From Darksidea phi (lineage: Eukaryota > Ascomycota > Dothideomycetes > Pleosporales > Lentitheciaceae), in assembly GCA_030770425.1 (NCBI GenBank), contig JASJFT010000310.1:1-41184 (forward strand): a stretch of DNA of 41,184 nucleotides, in the 5' to 3' direction. The translations under genes and the position numbers were made by a program. Shown piece after piece: positions 38,066 to 41,184 of this stretch. Below the pieces are notes generated by a model, which saw only the letters and a program-made list of their open reading frames with translations, was not told the DNA's origin and did no database searches. Positions within the stretch are counted from its first letter, which is position 1, and the number at the start of each line of letters is the position of its first letter.

Positions 38066-38814
38066 TGTGTTTGGGATTTGCTCGGTCACTCGTGTAGGGA
38101 TAATGGCTTGCCCGATCTAGTCCATCGAAAGGGCGGGGTGGGTGGGAGAAGCACTCGCCGCACGAGCGATCGGTGTGCAGGACCTTCTGAATAAATGACC
38201 AACGCGTAAAACAGGGGTAAGTGCGGTACAAAGGCCAAGTGTAACGATATGCAGTCGTCCATCCAAGGCACCAGCCAAGTTAATGCCGGTCGATGTCGCT
38301 GAACAATCGCAAGATCACAGCGGAAGTCTCGGCGTCCGAATATTCGCTAATTACCAACACTATTGCTGCCGCATCAGACGAAGTAAAAGCTGTGAGAACA
38401 TGTCCCAAAACAACGTTACGGCCAGTCAAGCAAGCATCTGCTACAGCCAACTAGAGACCGAAGAGGATAGTGCGAACACTGAATAAGCTAGGAGTGAGCA
38501 GGCAGACACAGCTGGAGCAGTCAAAATGCAGAAGGGAGCGACGCCGGCCTAAAAACTTGTGGGTGTATGAATAAGCGGCTAAGAAGCGACAACGCGCAAC
38601 TGAGCAGCGACAACGCGAGGCTAAGCGTTAGGGTGGGGGAGCTAGAGCGTCAACTGGGAAAGGCTAATATGAAGATTGATTGGATTCTACACGACTCTCT
38701 ACGTCTTATGCGCGAAGTATCCTAGCCCCCAAACCGTACAGAACCCAGAGCGTGAAGAAAAGAAACCCTCATAGTCCAACACCTGGCTCACCAAGTCATA
38801 TGATGACTTCCCCA
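38066..38814 (-). other. Stretch without a clean gene
   Basis: On the minus strand the frame leading into the kinesin-like gene is open only back to a TAG near 38119. Before that every frame is interrupted within 60 to 70 codons. One frame (38086-38271) is hydrophobic. If the membrane-protein frame upstream (38815-39515) and the kinesin-like gene are one gene, this would be its damaged or intron-rich middle. I cannot support an exon structure. A plus-strand frame at 38680-39021 looks like a shadow. Confidence 0.4.
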
Positions 38815-39515
38815 TCAACGCACCATGTTGACGAAAGCATGCCTAAAGTCAGCCTCTGCAAAAAGGTCCGCTCCAGAGAGACCACCTACCACGAACCTGC
38901 GGAAAACCCCACGGGCAAGCTTTCTCATCAACTCTCCCATGAATGCCACAACGGCCCACAGCCGGGCCCCAGCGCAGGTCATGACAGTGAGGGTGGCGGT
39001 GCCGCAAACCATCTTCGCTAGGCGGAACAGGTTCGCATTGAGCGGTGGCCGGGTCAATCCGAGGTAAAAGCATAGTATAAGTGGGCGCCAAATTTGTAGG
39101 CCCACAGGACACCTCTGTTGACGACGGCTACAATGCATTGGGCGCTATCAAGGAGTTCGACCACGGAGTCGGCGGCGGGCTTCCCAATATAGGGCTCGGC
39201 TTGATGACGAACAGTATAAACGACGGCCTTGATGTAGATTTAGAGATGGTCTTAGCAGTATTGGGGTTTGGCACTTTATACCGGAATGATTTTCTCGATG
39301 CGTGATGCGGTCGTGAGAAATAGCATCTCCAACCTGCGGTCGGTCTTCTCCCAAACCGTGGAGAACTTATTGTCGACTTGCTCGGAAAGCGCCATCTATC
39401 GGGAGACAGGCTCCGTGGCGCCATATCTCTCCGCCAGTGGATTGATGAGGCTATCCTTGAAGACGCACAGCCCGTAAGTGAGGAGGACGAGGAGGAGGAT
39501 ACGTCGGGTAGCCAT
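38815..39515 (-). pseudogene. Degenerate membrane protein, unrecognised
   Basis: ATG at 39513-39515 opens MATRRILLLVLLTYGLCVF, a signal peptide or signal anchor. The frame meets TAG at 39396-39398 and then continues with a helical segment (SEQVDNKFSTVWEKTDRRLE). A likely 54-base intron (39228-39281, GTATAA...GCTAAGAC...TCAAG) removes three in-frame stops and keeps the frame. The next part (VVELLDSAQCIVAVVNRG...) ends at TGA 39054-39056. A hydrophobic continuation in another frame, with helix TATLTVMTCAGARLWAVVAF, ends at 38815. The shift could be a frameshift or an unseen intron. A GTGCGT donor-like site is at 38818-38823. Gene order on the same strand makes it a possible N-terminal part of the kinesin-like gene. 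No family recognised. Confidence 0.45.
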
Positions 39516-39892
39516 AGCGATAAGTTGCGTCGATGATAGGGGAATACCGTGAAGATTGATCAGTATGCAGTGAGGTATATGAATGCAAGTAGTGTGAGTA
39601 TGGAGTGGTAACCGGTAACTTGTGGTAGAAGTGGGTATGCGTTAGAGTTTTGACGCTTGCCGAATGCATGTCTCGCGCGGCGACGCGCCAATTCCGGGAA
39701 GACGGGCACTTTACTTGATAGAGGACGGCAGGGTCTTTCATTTCTGCATGGATATGGCTGATAGCTAAAAGTTCTTTCGAGTTACGTACATAGTTACCGG
39801 ATCCGAGGCGAACATTCAAAATTGGATGTCGGGGCCCGGAAAAGGGTACGAGGGAAAAGAAAGTGAGGGCAATCTCTTAGCCGCGAATACCA
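39516..39892. other. Intergenic region
   Basis: Lies between the stop of the helical-protein gene (39893) and the ATG at 39515, both on the minus strand, and so would hold the terminator of one and the promoter of the other. A minus-strand frame crossing it (39451-39819) shows no domain and overlaps the next gene's start in a different frame. No regulatory motif could be singled out. Confidence 0.5.
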
Positions 39893-40675
39893 TTAAGCAG
39901 CAACTGCTCTGATATTCTCCACGAGCGAGGCGACCTTGTCGCGTGCTGCCAAAATAGTGCTGGCGCGTAGACAGACATGTCCCTTTTCTGCGCGCTTCGC
40001 TTGCTTCACCCATTTTGCTGCATCGTTCGCGAGCGATTTAAGCTTCCCGCAAGACGATGCCGATCTCTTCTGCTCGTGATCGAGTAGTCTAGTGGCGTCG
40101 TTGCTGTACTTCAGTGTAGAGGAGAGAGTTTGGTGCTTGGCCTTGAGCGCGACGTATTGACTCTGGTCTGTTTCTGCTTTCGTGCTTGGGACCGGGCGAG
40201 TGAGAATGCCTAGCAGTCTTCGGTTCGTCAAATCTTGCTTGTTCGCATGGTATATTTGCAACCCGGTTTTGAGAGCAGAGATAGCCGTCTTTGCATAGCT
40301 AGCGCTGTTGCTCATGCTGTCGCTGGTCGCGGAGCAGGCGTAGGAGGCGCGCATAATACGCTGGCGCATTGGCTGGACCATCGCACAGAACAGGCTGTGT
40401 TCATCGTCGGTTAGGCGATTGAGCTGTGGGGCTAGACTGCCCGACTCGGCTGAAACGGTCCTCAGGTAGGGTTTGGCTTCGCCGATGCAGTCGATCGCTT
40501 TGTGTAGGGCTACCGGTGGAGTCCTGCACGCTCGGGCTGGGCGCGTTGTGTGGGTGCCTACTCCGAACAAAACCGCCAATTCAACCCGAGCGTCTGAGGA
40601 AAAATGGTTTTTGTGTTAGGGAGCAATAACCAATCAACACTGGCGCGAGGGGTTGATGTAATGAGATGACGACAT
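39893..40675 (-). CDS. Two-exon gene for unrecognised helical protein (245 aa)
   Basis: Exon 1 is 40639-40675 (ATG, MSSSHYINPSRQ) and exon 2 is 39893-40593, ending in TAA. The intron 40594-40638 is 45 bases, with donor GTTGAT, a perfect CCTAAC branch motif and acceptor TTTTCCTCAG. This donor, rather than the GTGTTG two bases upstream, preserves the frame. The protein is predicted to be mostly alpha-helical and soluble, Ala/Ser/Lys-rich, with heptad-like stretches (KTAISALKTGLQIYHANK, CGKLKSLANDAAKWVKQAKR). No signal peptide, membrane helix or known catalytic motif was seen, and no family is recognised. Unlike its neighbours it has no internal stop. A TATA-like element lies just upstream. Confidence 0.55.
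40594..40638 (-). other. Intron of the helical-protein gene
   Basis: 45 bases, donor GTTGAT, branch CCCTAACAC, pyrimidine-rich acceptor TTTTTCCTCAG. The acceptor and branch are strong; the donor is less usual. Confidence 0.55.
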
Positions 40676-40701
40676 GCGGGGTCTGTGCTGGCGCTAGTCA
40701 G

Positions 40702-40707
40702 TATATA
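40702..40707 (-). promoter_or_regulatory. TATA-like element upstream of 40675
   Basis: TATATA, 27 to 32 bases before the proposed ATG on the minus strand. This would imply a very short 5' leader, so the assignment is tentative. Confidence 0.3.
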
Positions 40708-40859
40708 ACCAAGGCCCCCACCTCTCCTCCACCAACTTTCTTATACCAACTTTTATCATCCTGCACCCGCATGGGCAGGGGCTGGTCTCCAACATCTCAC
40801 CTGTCACCTCCCACCGGCTCCTCACAAACAGTCCCGTCTTCGCCCCACGACATCCCCCG

Positions 40860-41184
40860 TCGAGGTCGCCTCCGCCTAGTTGACTTGCGAGATCCCGCTC
40901 TCGCTACTGGTTGAAGACGATACAATTCTTCCTAGGGTTGTACAAGTCGTGAAAGCTGTGGACGTTTCGATGGAAACTTTTCGAGCGTTACCTTCGTTTG
41001 CTCCTAGATGGACGATATATCCGTCACCGAGGCTACGGAGAGTTTGGAGCTAGATGATTAGGTATCTGAGCTCGAAGACTAGCAACGCGCTCATGAGAAG
41101 GAAATCGAGGCTGGAAAGCAGGGAGATCTTGGTTGGCCATATGATGTGCTCGAGCATCGACTTAGCTCTAGAGGCTATGTGCTA
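40860..41184 (+). pseudogene. Partial plus-strand reading frame with nonsense codons
   Basis: From about 41008 the plus strand reads MDDISVTEATESLELDD, a TAG, VSELED, another TAG, then QRAHEKEIEAGKQGDLGWPY and on, open to the window edge. The acidic, coiled-coil-like composition suggests former coding sequence. Both stops lie where CAG (Gln) would fit. Upstream another frame (40870-40990) is open with amphipathic sequence (LSLLVEDDTILPRVVQVVKAV) and would need an intron or frameshift to join. It would be divergent to the helical-protein gene. Family not recognised. Confidence 0.35.

Noticed and set aside
38680..39067. Plus-strand frames of 113 and 80 codons
   Set aside because: They lie antisense to the hydrophobic minus-strand frame, have no domain and no supporting splice signals.
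39128..39424. 98-codon minus-strand open frame
   Set aside because: It overlaps the ATG-led membrane-protein frame in another phase, is rich in Pro/Ser/Arg, and shows no domain.

Overview
The window looks like a piece of a filamentous ascomycete (Pezizomycotina-type) genome with two compartments. Positions 1 to about 34,942 are very A+T-rich and nearly devoid of the dinucleotides CA and TG, with TA in their place. This is the mark of saturating repeat-induced point mutation (RIP). Because every ATG, GTG, TTG or CTG start and every TGA stop contains TG, this block cannot hold an ordinary open reading frame. What it holds is relics of LTR retrotransposons that can still be aligned, translated through their stops and assigned by their TAG/TAA-riddled motifs. 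From about 34,943 to the end the base composition is balanced, CA and TG are common, and spliced gene-like sequence appears, much of it damaged.

The AT-rich block is a nest of five insertions plus an outer host element. The oldest layer is copia element E (minus strand; 24470-25328 and 31742 to about 34942). Copia element D (plus strand; 1-591, 14453-15104, 22088-24469) ends inside the reverse transcriptase of E. D is split by gypsy element A (592-14447, duplication TTAAG) and by gypsy element C (15105-22082, duplication AATAG, with a chromodomain). A is split by gypsy element B (6703-14111, minus strand, duplication CTAGT). A second copy of family A, A2 (25329-31736), sits in E. LTR pairs agree in length exactly: 177 bp for A/A2 apart from one 32-bp internal duplication, 466 bp for B and 431 bp for C. 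Their ends revert to TGTTA...TAACA-type termini if RIP is undone.

The right arm (34,943-41,184) carries mainly minus-strand material. The most notable part is a degenerate gene (36114-38065) that joins three predicted membrane helices and a low-complexity linker to a complete but very divergent kinesin motor domain. It is broken by five TAA/TAG codons and one frameshift. Upstream lies a second damaged membrane-protein reading frame (38815-39515), and downstream are short candidate exons with canonical fungal splice signals. At 39893-40675 there is one apparently intact two-exon gene for an unrecognised helical protein of 245 residues. The last 300 bases hold a partial plus-strand reading frame, also with TAG codons. 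The nonsense codons in this arm are mainly of the CAA/CAG to TAA/TAG type, which suggests mild RIP spreading from the repeat block. No tRNA, rRNA or CRISPR array was recognised.
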